A DNA stretch of 37,993 nt, from positions 1 to 37,993 of the forward strand of contig NZ_JAFNAW010000034.1 of NCBI RefSeq assembly GCF_017356265.1, in the 5' to 3' direction. The stretch comes from Paracoccus fontiphilus. GTDB lineage: Bacteria > Pseudomonadota > Alphaproteobacteria > Rhodobacterales > Rhodobacteraceae. This document shows, one piece after another, positions 15,067-24,578 of this stretch (its first letter is position 1; every line of letters starts with the position of its first letter). Under the pieces are notes generated by a model that was given only the letters and a program-made list of their open reading frames with translations, did not search any database and had not been told where the DNA came from. The position numbers were made by a program, and so were the translations under genes.

Positions 15067-15612
15067 ATGGAACGCAACATGACCCAGATCGCGCTGTTCG
15101 CGGCGCTGATCGCGGCCTTGGGGCTGATCCCCAGCCTGACACTGGCCTTCGGCGTGCCGATCACGGCACAAAGCATGGGCGTCATGCTGGCGGGCGCGAT
15201 CCTGGGGGCACGGCGCGGCGCGCTGGCAGTGCTGCTGGTGCTGGCGCTTGTGGCGCTGGGCCTGCCGTTGCTGGCAGGCGGGCGCGGGGGGCTTGGCGTC
15301 TTCGTCTCGCCCACGGCGGGCTTTCTTGCGGGCTGGCTGGCCGCGGCCTTTGTCATCGGCCTGATCGTCAAGCGCCTGCGCGCGGGGCCGCTGGCCGTCA
15401 CCGTCACGCTGGCCTCGGTCGTCGGGGGCATCGGCGTGATGTATGCCTTTGGCATCCTCGGCATGTCGATCGTGCTGGACAAGACGCTGGCCGAATGCGC
15501 CGTGCTGGTCATGGCCTTTGTTCCCGGCGACATCATCAAGGCGGTGCTGACCGGCCTGATCACGCAGGCCCTGGCCCGGTCTCGCCCGGCCAGCATCCTG
15601 TCGCGGCACTAG
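15067..15612 (+). CDS. bioY: Biotin transporter substrate-binding subunit BioY
   Basis: A 181-residue protein with six membrane helices, the biotin-binding S-component. BioY landmarks are the first helix with ALIAALGLIPSLTLAFGVPI, TAQSMGVMLAGAILGARRGA, GLGVFVSPTAGFLAGWLAAA and a C-terminal AFVPGDIIKAVLTGLIT. GGAGG at 15052-15056 serves ATG 15067; an upstream alternative at 15049 would add a non-conserved hexapeptide and lies in bioN. The bioMNY group stands alone, with no bio synthesis genes beside it, which fits biotin uptake rather than synthesis being encoded here. Confidence 0.93.
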   Translation: MERNMTQIALFAALIAALGLIPSLTLAFGVPITAQSMGVMLAGAILGARRGALAVLLVLALVALGLPLLAGGRGGLGVFVSPTAGFLAGWLAAAFVIGLIVKRLRAGPLAVTVTLASVVGGIGVMYAFGILGMSIVLDKTLAECAVLVMAFVPGDIIKAVLTGLITQALARSRPASILSRH

Positions 15613-15639
15613 GGACCGGGCGTTGTTTTCGGTTAAAGA

Positions 15640-15654
15640 TCAAAGAGTCTTTGA
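15640..15654. promoter_or_regulatory. 15-bp palindrome overlapping the -35 of the polyamine-type operon
   Basis: TCAAAGA and TCTTTGA form perfect 7-base arms around a central G. The right arm covers the first four bases of the TTGACC box. In this position a bound repressor would block the promoter. I do not recognise the binding family. It is AT-rich compared with its surroundings. Confidence 0.5.
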
Positions 15655-15678
15655 CCTGTCACATGGCAGGGATATGCT
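15651..15678 (+). promoter_or_regulatory. Candidate sigma-70 promoter of the polyamine-type ABC operon
   Basis: TTGACC at 15651-15656 and TATGCT at 15673-15678 are separated by 16 bp. This is the best housekeeping-type promoter I can see in the window. Transcription would start near 15685, about 90 bases before the binding-protein start at 15776. Confidence 0.5.
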
Positions 15679-15775
15679 TCACGCCGATTGATCGGGGCCT
15701 GTCGGGCCGGCCGGTCATGCATCATGCCGTTCCGCGGGCAGGGCTCAGGGGGCGGCGCAATCGGGGGACGACAAC

Positions 15776-16900
15776 ATGAGCAGACTTGATCGCCGAGGGC
15801 TTCTGAAGGGCGCAGGGGCGGCCGCGGGCCTGGCCTTGGCCGCGCCGCTTGTTGCCCGGCCTGGCTTTGCCCAGGGCGCGGGCACGGTGAACATCTTCGC
15901 CTGGGCGGGCTATCTGAACGACGAAATCCTGAACGCCTTCAAGGAAGCGACCGGGATCACGCCGAACTACACGCCCTACGGCACCAATGACGAGTTGCTG
16001 AACCAGCTTCGCGCCAACAACGGTGCAGGCTTCGACCTGATCTGGCCGACCGTGGACCGGGTGCCGAACTATGTCGAGTTCGGCCTGGTCCAGCCGCTGG
16101 ACGAATCGAAGATCGAAGTGGCGAAGGTGCTGCCCTCGGCCTGGGAGAACTCGACCAACCTGGGCGCCGTGGTGGACGGCAAGCGCTACCAGGTGCCGAC
16201 CGACTGGGGCACCGAGGCCGTGGCCTTCGACAAGGACCAGATGCCGCTGGAATACGGCAAGGCCTCGTATGGCGACATCTGGGGCGAATCCGCCGCGGGC
16301 AAGGCGACGGTCCGCGCCCATTCGTCGCTGGTGGGCCTTGGCCTGTGGCTGGAGGCCGAGGGCAAGCTGCCGCGCCCGCTGCTGGACGCCTTCAAGACGC
16401 CCGAGGCGCAGGTCGAGATCTTCGACGTGATCCTGGCCGAGGCCGTGGCGCGCAAGGGCAACATCATCCAGTTCTGGAACAACGAGAACGAGGCCCAGGG
16501 TGCCTTCCGCGTCAATGGCGCGGCCATCGGCCAGACCTGGGATTCGACCGCCGCCGCCTTGGCCAAGGAGGGGCTGCCGGTGGGCTTCGTCGCGCCCAAG
16601 GAAGGCGCGCTGGCCTGGATGGAAGGGCTGTCGATCCCGGCGGGCGCCGAGAACCTGGACAACGCCTATGCCTTCATCAACTGGTTCCTGACCCCGAAAG
16701 CCGGGGCGATGTACACGAACGCCACGTCCATCAACTCGACCGCGGTGGGTTCGGCCGACCTGCTGTCGGACGAAGCCAAGGCCTTCTTCGCCGCTGCCTA
16801 TCCGGGCGACGCGCTGGAAAAGCTGTGGTGGTGGCCGATCCAGGAAAGCTGGTACGTGACCAAGCGCAACGAATACCAGGACCGCTTCCTGTCGGCCTGA
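15776..16900 (+). CDS. Polyamine-type ABC transporter periplasmic binding protein (Tat-exported)
   Basis: A 374-residue extracellular solute-binding protein of the PotD/PotF class. The N-terminus has a twin-arginine signal (DRRGLLKGAGAAAG) followed by a hydrophobic stretch ending near GFAQG, so it is probably exported folded. The mature protein opens with TVNIFAWAGYLNDEILNAF, the typical start of spermidine/putrescine-binding proteins. It also has conserved GFDLIWPTVDRVPNYVEF and VPTDWGTEAVAFD regions with several aromatic residues. Genes for the ATPase and two permeases follow in the same operon. Polyamine is the likely ligand by family, but related proteins bind other amines, so the substrate is not certain. 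Confidence 0.85.
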   Translation: MSRLDRRGLLKGAGAAAGLALAAPLVARPGFAQGAGTVNIFAWAGYLNDEILNAFKEATGITPNYTPYGTNDELLNQLRANNGAGFDLIWPTVDRVPNYVEFGLVQPLDESKIEVAKVLPSAWENSTNLGAVVDGKRYQVPTDWGTEAVAFDKDQMPLEYGKASYGDIWGESAAGKATVRAHSSLVGLGLWLEAEGKLPRPLLDAFKTPEAQVEIFDVILAEAVARKGNIIQFWNNENEAQGAFRVNGAAIGQTWDSTAAALAKEGLPVGFVAPKEGALAWMEGLSIPAGAENLDNAYAFINWFLTPKAGAMYTNATSINSTAVGSADLLSDEAKAFFAAAYPGDALEKLWWWPIQESWYVTKRNEYQDRFLSA

Positions 16901-16909
16901 TGAAACCGG

Positions 16910-16931
16910 GGCAGGGGCGCCAACCCCTGCC
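16910..16931 (+). repeat. Intercistronic hairpin between binding protein and ATPase genes
   Basis: GGCAGGGG at 16910-16917 pairs perfectly with CCCCTGCC at 16924-16931 around a 6-base loop, ten bases after the stop. There is no T-run, so it should act as an mRNA 3'-end stabiliser or partial stop rather than a full terminator. Comparable hairpins follow chvE and ytfQ. Confidence 0.65.
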
Positions 16932-16951
16932 TCTGACAAAACGGGGGACGG

Positions 16952-18008
<1,057 letters not shown>

Positions 18009-18016
<8 letters not shown>

Positions 18017-18890
18017 TCTTTACGCGCGCTTCGGGGGCGGGCTGGCGACGGTGTTCCTGTCACTGGTCCTGATCTGGCTGGCGGCGATGGTGCTGGCGCC
18101 GAACCTGATGATGATCGACTATGCCCTGCGCCCGAACCTGCCGCCTGCCGAGCTGGGCGGGCCGCGGGATGTCTGGTCGCTGGACAACGTCCTGTATCTG
18201 GCGAACGAGGGCGTGCATCGCGCGATCTTCCTCAAGACCATCTGGGCCAGCGCCCTGGTCGCGGCGCTGACGCTGGTCGTCTGCTATCCCATCGCCTTCT
18301 GGATGGCGCAGCGCGCGACGCCCGGCCAGTTGTCCATCGCGCTGATGCTGGTCATCATCCCCTTCTTCATCAACGAGGTGCTGCGGACGCTGGCCTGGTT
18401 CATCCTGCTGGCCTATCGCGGGCCGCTGAACGCGGTGTTGCAAGGGATCGGGCTGATCGACGCCCCGATCCGCTGGCAGGGTGACGGCGGCGTGCTGGCG
18501 GGGATGGTCTATGCCTATATCCTGTTCATGCTTCTGCCGATCTACAATGCCATAGAATCGCTGGACAAATCGCAGCTTGAAGCCGCGCGCGACCTCGGCT
18601 CGCCTACCTGGCGGACGCATTGGCGGGTGGTGATCCCACATGCCAAGGCGGGCATCGCGACGGGCTGCGTCTTCACCTTCATGCTGGCCGCCGGGTCCTA
18701 TGTCGCACCCGCGCTGCTGGGGTCGCCTGGCAGCCGCTGGTTCACCGAGATCATCTACAACTGGTTCTTCGAGGGCGGCGACTGGAACCGGGGTGCGGCC
18801 TATGCGCTGACGCTGCTGGTGCTGTGCCTGGCCGTGGTGCTGGTCACGCTGCGCGTCTTCCGCGTCAACCTGACGGACGTGGCGAAATGA
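18009..18890 (+). CDS. Polyamine-type ABC transporter permease 1 (PotB/PotH-like)
   Basis: A 293-residue inner-membrane permease with about six helices and the BPD_transp_1 fold. The long first periplasmic loop (after MVLAPNLMMIDYAL) and the EAA-type coupling loop LEAARDLGSPTWRTHWRVVI are typical of PotB/PotH. The start at 18009 overlaps the ATPase stop and places the first helix (ATVFLSLVLIWLAAMVLA) near the N-terminus; an earlier in-frame start lies inside the ATPase gene. The stop overlaps the next permease (ATGA). Confidence 0.9.
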
Positions 18891-19690
18891 CGACGGACCG
18901 GATCTTTCGCGGGCTGTTCGTCCTGTATCTGCTGGCTTTCGTGGCCTACCTGTTCGCGCCCTTGGTCATCATGGGGCTTGCGGCCTTCAACGAAAGCCGC
19001 TTTCCCACCGTGATCCCGTGGCAGGGCACGACGCTGGACTGGTTTTCCGCCATGTGGGCGGATGCGGCGATGTGGCGGTCGCTGTGGACCTCGGCCATCG
19101 TGGCGGTCCTCGTGGTGCTGGTGGCGCTGCCGGTGGGGACCGCCGCCGCGCTGGTGCTGACCACGCTGCACGCGCGGGCGCGCAGCTTCGCCTATGCGGT
19201 GATGGTCTCGCCCCTGCTGACGCCGGGGGTGGTGATCGGGATTTCCACGCTGATCCTGTGGCGGCAGGTGGGGGTGGGCGGCGGCATCGCCTTGATCGTG
19301 GTGGCGCAGACGACCTTCATCATCTGCTATGTCATGCTGATGGTCATGGCCCGGCTGCAACGCTTCGACCGCACGCAAGAGGAAGCGGCCCTTGGTCTGG
19401 GCGCGTCGAAGCTGATGGTGTTCCGCCGGGTGCTTTTGCCGTTCCTGCGGCCCGCGCTGCTTGCCTCGGGCGGGCTGGCGGTGCTGCAATCGGTGGAAAA
19501 CTACAACACCACCCTGTTCGTGCGGGGTTTTGAAACCCCGCTAACCGTGTTCATTGCCACGAAGGTGCGCACCGGCCTGACCCCCGCCGTGAACGCGCTG
19601 GCCCTGGTCATCATCGCGGCCACCGTGATCGGCGCGGTCGCATACGAACTGGCCCGGCGCAGGCAGGTCACAAGGCAGCCGCGTTCCTGA
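18887..19690 (+). CDS. Polyamine-type ABC transporter permease 2 (PotC/PotI-like)
   Basis: A 267-residue inner-membrane permease with about six helices. Landmarks are the N-terminal FVLYLLAFVAYLFAPLVIMG, the FNESRFPTVIPWQG loop common in PotC/PotI proteins, and the EAA loop EEAALGLGASKLMVFRRVLL. It is coupled to permease 1 by a four-base overlap and pairs with it to form the channel. Its last 23 bases overlap the end of the convergent lysR-type gene, so the two transcripts collide or share a terminator region. Confidence 0.9.
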   Translation: MTTDRIFRGLFVLYLLAFVAYLFAPLVIMGLAAFNESRFPTVIPWQGTTLDWFSAMWADAAMWRSLWTSAIVAVLVVLVALPVGTAAALVLTTLHARARSFAYAVMVSPLLTPGVVIGISTLILWRQVGVGGGIALIVVAQTTFIICYVMLMVMARLQRFDRTQEEAALGLGASKLMVFRRVLLPFLRPALLASGGLAVLQSVENYNTTLFVRGFETPLTVFIATKVRTGLTPAVNALALVIIAATVIGAVAYELARRRQVTRQPRS

Positions 19691-20612
19691 TCGGGCTGCG
19701 CGACATCTGCGCCACCGCGTCCCGCAGGCGCTTTGCCAGCGGCGACAGGGGGCGGCGCTTCAGGTCCAGCAGGAAATAGGGCGACACCCGGATCGGCTGC
19801 GGCGTGGGGATGATGGTGAAGGCGGCCTTCACCGGGGGCTGGATCAGCAGTTCCGCGACCTCTCGCGAGACGGGCGTGATGGCGTTCGACTGCGCCAGAT
19901 AGGCGATGGTCAGCAGAAGCGACGGGCTGTTGACGATGTTGTCGGGTTCCGACAGGCCGACGCTGGCGAATGCCGCCAGCGCCGCCTCGCGGATGGGCGA
20001 TCCGCGCTGCTGCATGATCCATTCCTGCCCCACCAGTTCGGTCAGCGTGACCAGCCGGGCGCGGGCCAGCGGATGATCGGCCCGCGCCATCAGCGCCACC
20101 TTTTCGTCGGACATCGGCAGGATGTTGAAGCCGTCGCTGTCGAATTCCGGCAGGATACGCCCCAGCACGAAATCCATTTCCCCCGCGCTCAACTGCATGA
20201 GCAGGTCGCGCGACGGCATCACGTCCACGGTGATGTCGGCGGCGGGGCTGTCCTCCTTGATCTGGCGGATCGCGCTGACAAGATAGCTGATCGCCGGTCC
20301 CGTGACCGCGCCCACGCGCACCGACCCGGCATAGCCCTCGCGCAAGGCGCGCACGTCGGCCTCGATGCTGGCCATCTCGCGCAGGATCACGCGGGCGCGG
20401 CGCAGGACGGTGGTGCCGATCTCGGTCGGTTCCATGCCCTTGGGCTGGCGGATGAACAGGGGCGCGCCGATCTGGCGCTCGGCCTCGGCCAGCATCCGGG
20501 ATGCGGCGGGCTGGGTCATCGCCAGGGCCTCGGCCGCAAGCTGCAACTGGCCATGCAGGGCAACCTGATGGATCAGCCGCAGCTGCGGCGGCTTGAGCGC
20601 GCGAATAGGCAT
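19668..20612 (-). CDS. LysR-family regulator (GbpR/GguR type) of the sugar island
   Basis: A 314-residue LysR-type regulator. The winged helix-turn-helix lies at about residues 8-65 (LIHQVALHGQLQLAAEALAM, then TQPAASRMLAEAERQIG), and the ligand-binding domain follows from about 92 (GYAGSVRVGAVTGPAISYLV). It is divergent from chvE across 120 bp. In Agrobacterium and Azospirillum a LysR protein, GbpR, is encoded next to the ChvE-type gene and controls it in response to arabinose and galactose. By this context it is the likely sensor for the island. Its 3' end overlaps the preceding permease gene by 23 bp. Confidence 0.88.
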   Translation of the reverse strand: MPIRALKPPQLRLIHQVALHGQLQLAAEALAMTQPAASRMLAEAERQIGAPLFIRQPKGMEPTEIGTTVLRRARVILREMASIEADVRALREGYAGSVRVGAVTGPAISYLVSAIRQIKEDSPAADITVDVMPSRDLLMQLSAGEMDFVLGRILPEFDSDGFNILPMSDEKVALMARADHPLARARLVTLTELVGQEWIMQQRGSPIREAALAAFASVGLSEPDNIVNSPSLLLTIAYLAQSNAITPVSREVAELLIQPPVKAAFTIIPTPQPIRVSPYFLLDLKRRPLSPLAKRLRDAVAQMSRSPIRNAAAL

Positions 20613-20619
20613 GTCGATT

Positions 20620-20658
20620 CCGGTATGCAGATTGCCGATTTTCTCATTTTACCGGCAA
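20620..20658. promoter_or_regulatory. Candidate operator between the lysR-type gene and chvE
   Basis: Two nested inverted pairs sit here: CCGGTA (20620-20625) with TACCGG (20650-20655), and TTGCCG (20632-20637) with CGGCAA (20653-20658). The segment is AT-rich and close to the lysR-type start, where LysR proteins usually bind to control both divergent genes. A possible chvE promoter is TTTACC (20648-20653) with CTACAT (20671-20676), 17 bp apart. Confidence 0.45.
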
Positions 20659-20732
20659 GAAGCGCCTGCGCTACATCTTTCTGACCTATGGAGGATGCGC
20701 GGCCAGCGGCGCCGCGCCACGGGAGGAAACAG

Positions 20733-21788
20733 ATGAAGTTCAGAACCGCTGCGGTCGCGCTGGCGATCGGGGTTTCGTGGCTGGCGACCGGCGCCATGGC
20801 TGAAACCATCGGCATCGCGATGCCGACGAAATCCTCGGCCCGCTGGATCGACGACGGCAACAACATGGTCAAGCAGCTGCAGGAAGCGGGCTATGAGACC
20901 GACCTGCAATATGCCGAGGACGACATCCCGAACCAGCTGGCCCAGGTCGAGAACATGATCACCAAGGGCGTGAACGTCCTGGTGATCGCCGCCATCGACG
21001 GCACCACCCTGTCCAATGCGCTGGAAAACGCCGCCGCCGCCGACATCAAGGTCATCGCCTATGACCGCCTGATCCGCGGGTCGGAACACGTGGACTATTA
21101 CGCGACCTTCGACAACTTCAAGGTGGGCGTCCAGCAGGCGACCACGCTGGTCGATGGGCTGAAGGAGCGCTTCCCGGACGTGAAGCCCTGGAACGTGGAA
21201 CTGTTCGGCGGCAGCCCCGACGACAACAACGCCTTCTTCTTCTATGACGGCGCGATGTCGGTCCTGCAGCCGCTAATCGACGACGGGACCATCGTGATCG
21301 GGTCCGGCCAGACCGGCATGGAGACCGTGGGCACGCTGCGCTGGGACCCGGCGGTGGCGCAGGCGCGGATGGACAACCTTCTGTCCTCGAACTACGGCGA
21401 CAAGCAGGTGCACGGGGTGCTGTCGCCCTATGACGGGCTGTCGATCGGCATCCTGTCGTCGCTGAAGGGCGTCGGCTACGGCTCGGGCGACATGCAGATG
21501 CCCATCGTCACCGGCCAGGACGCCGAGGTGCAGTCGGTCAAGTCCATCGAGGCGGACGAGCAGTATTCGACCATCTTCAAGGACACCCGCGAACTGGCCC
21601 GCGTCACCGTGGGCATGGTGGACGCCGTCCTGAAAGGGACCGAGCCCGAGATCAACGACACCGAGACCTATGACAATGGCGTCAAGGTCGTGCCGTCCTA
21701 TCTGCTGGAGCCGGTGCCGGTGACGAAGGCCAACTGGAAGGAAGTCCTGGTCGACTCGGGCTATTACACCGAAGACCAGTTGAAGTGA
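20733..21788 (+). CDS. chvE: ChvE-type multiple-sugar periplasmic binding protein
   Basis: A 351-residue protein close in size to Agrobacterium ChvE. The signal peptide is [20 protein letters not shown] followed by AMA. The mature start [19 protein letters not shown], then [37 protein letters not shown], and [18 protein letters not shown] are hallmark ChvE/SbpA segments. It binds aldoses such as L-arabinose, D-galactose and related sugars for import by GguAB. GGGAGGA precedes ATG 20733; an in-frame start at 20688 lacks a ribosome site. It heads the sugar operon and is divergent from the LysR regulator. Confidence 0.95.
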   Translation: MKFRTAAVALAIGVSWLATGAMAETIGIAMPTKSSARWIDDGNNMVKQLQEAGYETDLQYAEDDIPNQLAQVENMITKGVNVLVIAAIDGTTLSNALENAAAADIKVIAYDRLIRGSEHVDYYATFDNFKVGVQQATTLVDGLKERFPDVKPWNVELFGGSPDDNNAFFFYDGAMSVLQPLIDDGTIVIGSGQTGMETVGTLRWDPAVAQARMDNLLSSNYGDKQVHGVLSPYDGLSIGILSSLKGVGYGSGDMQMPIVTGQDAEVQSVKSIEADEQYSTIFKDTRELARVTVGMVDAVLKGTEPEINDTETYDNGVKVVPSYLLEPVPVTKANWKEVLVDSGYYTEDQLK

Positions 21789-21795
21789 CGCCGTC

Positions 21796-21818
21796 GCGGC
21801 CCCGTGTCCCGGGGCCGC
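21796..21818 (+). repeat. Strong intercistronic hairpin between chvE and gguA
   Basis: GCGGCCCCG (21796-21804) pairs perfectly with CGGGGCCGC (21810-21818) around a 5-base loop, seven bases after the chvE stop. No T-run follows. It probably protects the chvE message or attenuates transcription, giving more binding protein than transporter. Confidence 0.7.
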
Positions 21819-21839
21819 ATCCCTTCAGGGAGGAACGCG

Positions 21840-23375
21840 ATGACCCCCATCCTTCAGATGCAGGACATCACCAAGACCTTTCCCGGCGTGCGTGCGCTGA
21901 GCAACGTCAACCTGTCCGTGGCCGAGGGCGAGATCCACGCCATCTGCGGCGAGAACGGCGCGGGCAAGTCCACGCTGATGAAGGTGCTGTCGGGCGTCTA
22001 TCCCCATGGCAGCTACGAGGGCGAGATCCTGTACGACGGCAAGCCCGCCCGCTTTCGCGACATCCGCGACAGCGAACATGCGGGCATTGTCATCATCCAC
22101 CAGGAACTGGCGCTGGTGCCGCTGCTGTCCGTGGCCGAGAACCTGTTTCTGGGCAACGAGGTGGCAAAGGGCGGCGTGATCAACTGGCCGCTGGCCTACC
22201 AGAAGACCGAGGCCCTGCTGAAGAAGGTCGGGCTGACCGAGGCGCCGACCACCCGGGTCGAGAAGCTGGGCGTCGGCAAGCAGCAACTGGTCGAGATCGC
22301 CAAGGCGCTGGCCAAGAACGTGCGCCTGCTGATCCTGGACGAGCCGACCGCCGCGTTGCAGGAAAACGACAGCCAGAAGCTTCTGGACCTGATGCTGGAA
22401 CTGAAGGGGCAGGGCGTCACCCAGATCATCATCAGCCACAAGCTGAACGAGATCCGCCGCGTGGCCGACCGCGTGACCGTGATCCGCGACGGATCGACCG
22501 TGTCCACGCTGGACCGCTCCGAGATCACCGAGGATCGGATCATCCGCGACATGGTCGGCCGCGACATGGCGCACCGTTACCCGGACCGTACGCCGAAGAT
22601 CGGCGAGGTGCTGATGGAGGTGAAGAGCTGGTCCGTCATGCACCCCGAGCAGCCCCGGCAGGTGATCCGCGACGTGTCCCTGAACGTTCGCAAGGGCGAG
22701 ATCGTCGGCATCGCGGGCTTGATGGGGTCGGGCCGCACCGAATTCGCCATGAGCCTGTTCGGCCGCTCCTATGGCCGCGACATCAAGGGAGAGGTGACGC
22801 TGGCAGGGGCGAAGCCGGATCTCTCCACCGTGTCCAAGGCCATCGACGCCGGGCTTGCCTATGTGACCGAGGACCGCAAGGCGCTTGGCCTGATCCTCGA
22901 CGAGCCGATCCTGCGCAACATTTCCCTGGCGAACCTGGAGGGGGTCGCCAGCGGTGCCGTCCTGTCGCGCGGGCGCGAGCAGCAGGTGGCCGAGAAATAC
23001 CGCAAGGCCATGAACATCCGCACGCCCACGGTCTTCCAGCGGGTCGTGAACCTGTCGGGTGGCAACCAGCAGAAGGTCGTGCTGTCCAAGTGGCTGTTCA
23101 CCGACCCCAAGGTGCTGATCCTGGACGAACCCACGCGCGGCATCGACGTGGGCGCCAAGTTCGAGATCTACAACATCATGAACGAACTGGCGGGGCAGGG
23201 CCACGGCGTCGTGATGATCAGTTCGGAAATGCCGGAACTGCTGGGCATGTGCGACCGCATCTACGTGATGAACGAGGGCCGGATCGCCGGCGAACTGACG
23301 CAGGCCGAGGCCAGCCAGGAACGGATCATGGCCCTGATCCTGCAGGACGGAATGAAGAGGGAGGCCGCCGCATGA
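21840..23375 (+). CDS. gguA: Sugar ABC transporter double ATPase GguA (MmsA type)
   Basis: A 511-residue protein with two fused ABC domains. The first has Walker [13 protein letters not shown] (near residue 38), signature [15 protein letters not shown] and Walker [12 protein letters not shown]. The second (from about 265) has the degenerate Walker A region [12 protein letters not shown], the signature [15 protein letters not shown] and Walker [15 protein letters not shown]. This is the usual layout of monosaccharide (CUT2) importers. The start at 21840 follows GGGAGGA. The stop overlaps gguB. It energises import of the sugars bound by ChvE. Confidence 0.94.
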   Translation: MTPILQMQDITKTFPGVRALSNVNLSVAEGEIHAICGENGAGKSTLMKVLSGVYPHGSYEGEILYDGKPARFRDIRDSEHAGIVIIHQELALVPLLSVAENLFLGNEVAKGGVINWPLAYQKTEALLKKVGLTEAPTTRVEKLGVGKQQLVEIAKALAKNVRLLILDEPTAALQENDSQKLLDLMLELKGQGVTQIIISHKLNEIRRVADRVTVIRDGSTVSTLDRSEITEDRIIRDMVGRDMAHRYPDRTPKIGEVLMEVKSWSVMHPEQPRQVIRDVSLNVRKGEIVGIAGLMGSGRTEFAMSLFGRSYGRDIKGEVTLAGAKPDLSTVSKAIDAGLAYVTEDRKALGLILDEPILRNISLANLEGVASGAVLSRGREQQVAEKYRKAMNIRTPTVFQRVVNLSGGNQQKVVLSKWLFTDPKVLILDEPTRGIDVGAKFEIYNIMNELAGQGHGVVMISSEMPELLGMCDRIYVMNEGRIAGELTQAEASQERIMALILQDGMKREAAA

Positions 23376-24574
23376 GCACCGCCGAGACGAACAAGCCCGC
23401 GACGGGCATCGGCGCCCATCTGGGCAGCCACCTGCGAGAGAACGGCATGATGCTGGCGCTGATCGCCATCGTCCTGTTCTTCTTCATCATCGTGCGCGCC
23501 GTTCAGGGCGTGGACTTCCTGTCGGCGCAGAACATCACCAACCTGTTCCTTCAGAACTCCTATGTCATCATCATGGCGCTGGGGATGCTGCTGGTGATCG
23601 TGGCGGGCCATATCGACCTGTCGGTGGGATCGGTGGCGGCCTTCACGGGGGCGGTGGCGTCCATGCTGCTGGTCCGGATGGACCTGCCGGTGCTGCTGGT
23701 GATCCCGATGGTGCTGGTGGTCGGCGGGCTGATCGGCGCCGCACAGGGCTACTGGATCGCCTATTGGCGCATCCCCTCCTTCATCGTGACGCTGGCGGGG
23801 ATGCTGGTCTTCCGCGGCCTGACCCTGTGGCTGCTGGGCGGCCAGAACATCGGCCCGTTCGAGCGGTCCTTCCAGGCGCTGTCCACCGGCTTCATCCCCG
23901 ACCTGTTCGGCGCGGACAAGCCCAACTACACCGCGCTGATCCTGGTCGCCGTGGCCGCCGCCGCGATCGTCTGGGCGGGCATCCGGGGCCGCGCGCGGGA
24001 AGCCGAGTTCGGCATCGCCCCCGAGCCTTCCGGCTTCTTCTGGGCCCGCAACGCCGTGGTGGTGATCGCGCTGCTGTTCGTGGGCTGGAAGCTGGCCAGC
24101 TTCCGGGGCCTGCCGAACGTGCTGCTGATCATGTCGGTGCTGATCGTGCTCTATGCGTTCTTCACCGAAAGCACGACCACCGGGCGGCGCATCTATGCAC
24201 TTGGCGGGAACGAGAAGGCCGCGAAGCTGTCGGGCATCAAGACCGAACGGCTGGTCTTCTTCACCTTCGTGAACATGGGCGTGCTGGCCTCGCTGGCCGG
24301 AATGATCGTGACCGCCCGCCTCAACAGCGCCACGCCCAAGGCGGGGGTCGGGTTCGAACTGGACGTGATCGCGGCGGTGTTCATCGGCGGCGCCTCGATG
24401 GCGGGGGGATCGGGACGCATCATCGGGGTCGTGGTCGGCGCCCTCATCATGGGCGTGATGAACAACGGCATGTCGATCATGGGCATCGGCATCGACTACC
24501 AGCAGGTCATCAAGGGGCTGGTGCTGCTCGCCGCCGTGATCTTCGACGTCTACAACAAGAACAAGCAAGGCTAG
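23372..24574 (+). CDS. gguB: Sugar ABC transporter permease GguB
   Basis: A 400-residue CUT2-family permease (BPD_transp_2) with about ten hydrophobic segments. Landmarks are [57 protein letters not shown] and [21 protein letters not shown] long loop with the charged [18 protein letters not shown] segment and an extra helix pair make it larger than RbsC-type permeases, as in GguB. Its ATG overlaps the gguA stop (ATGA). It forms the membrane channel of the ChvE-GguAB importer. Confidence 0.94.
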   Translation: MSTAETNKPATGIGAHLGSHLRENGMMLALIAIVLFFFIIVRAVQGVDFLSAQNITNLFLQNSYVIIMALGMLLVIVAGHIDLSVGSVAAFTGAVASMLLVRMDLPVLLVIPMVLVVGGLIGAAQGYWIAYWRIPSFIVTLAGMLVFRGLTLWLLGGQNIGPFERSFQALSTGFIPDLFGADKPNYTALILVAVAAAAIVWAGIRGRAREAEFGIAPEPSGFFWARNAVVVIALLFVGWKLASFRGLPNVLLIMSVLIVLYAFFTESTTTGRRIYALGGNEKAAKLSGIKTERLVFFTFVNMGVLASLAGMIVTARLNSATPKAGVGFELDVIAAVFIGGASMAGGSGRIIGVVVGALIMGVMNNGMSIMGIGIDYQQVIKGLVLLAAVIFDVYNKNKQG

Positions 24575-24578
24575 AGCC

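Noticed and set aside
21785..24574. A 929-codon open frame covering gguA and gguB, apparently a large fusion protein
   Set aside because: Its first 60 percent is the wrong frame of gguA and has Arg/Gly-rich shadow composition; only the end is the real gguB. The ATGA overlap and ABC motifs in the other frame show two genes.
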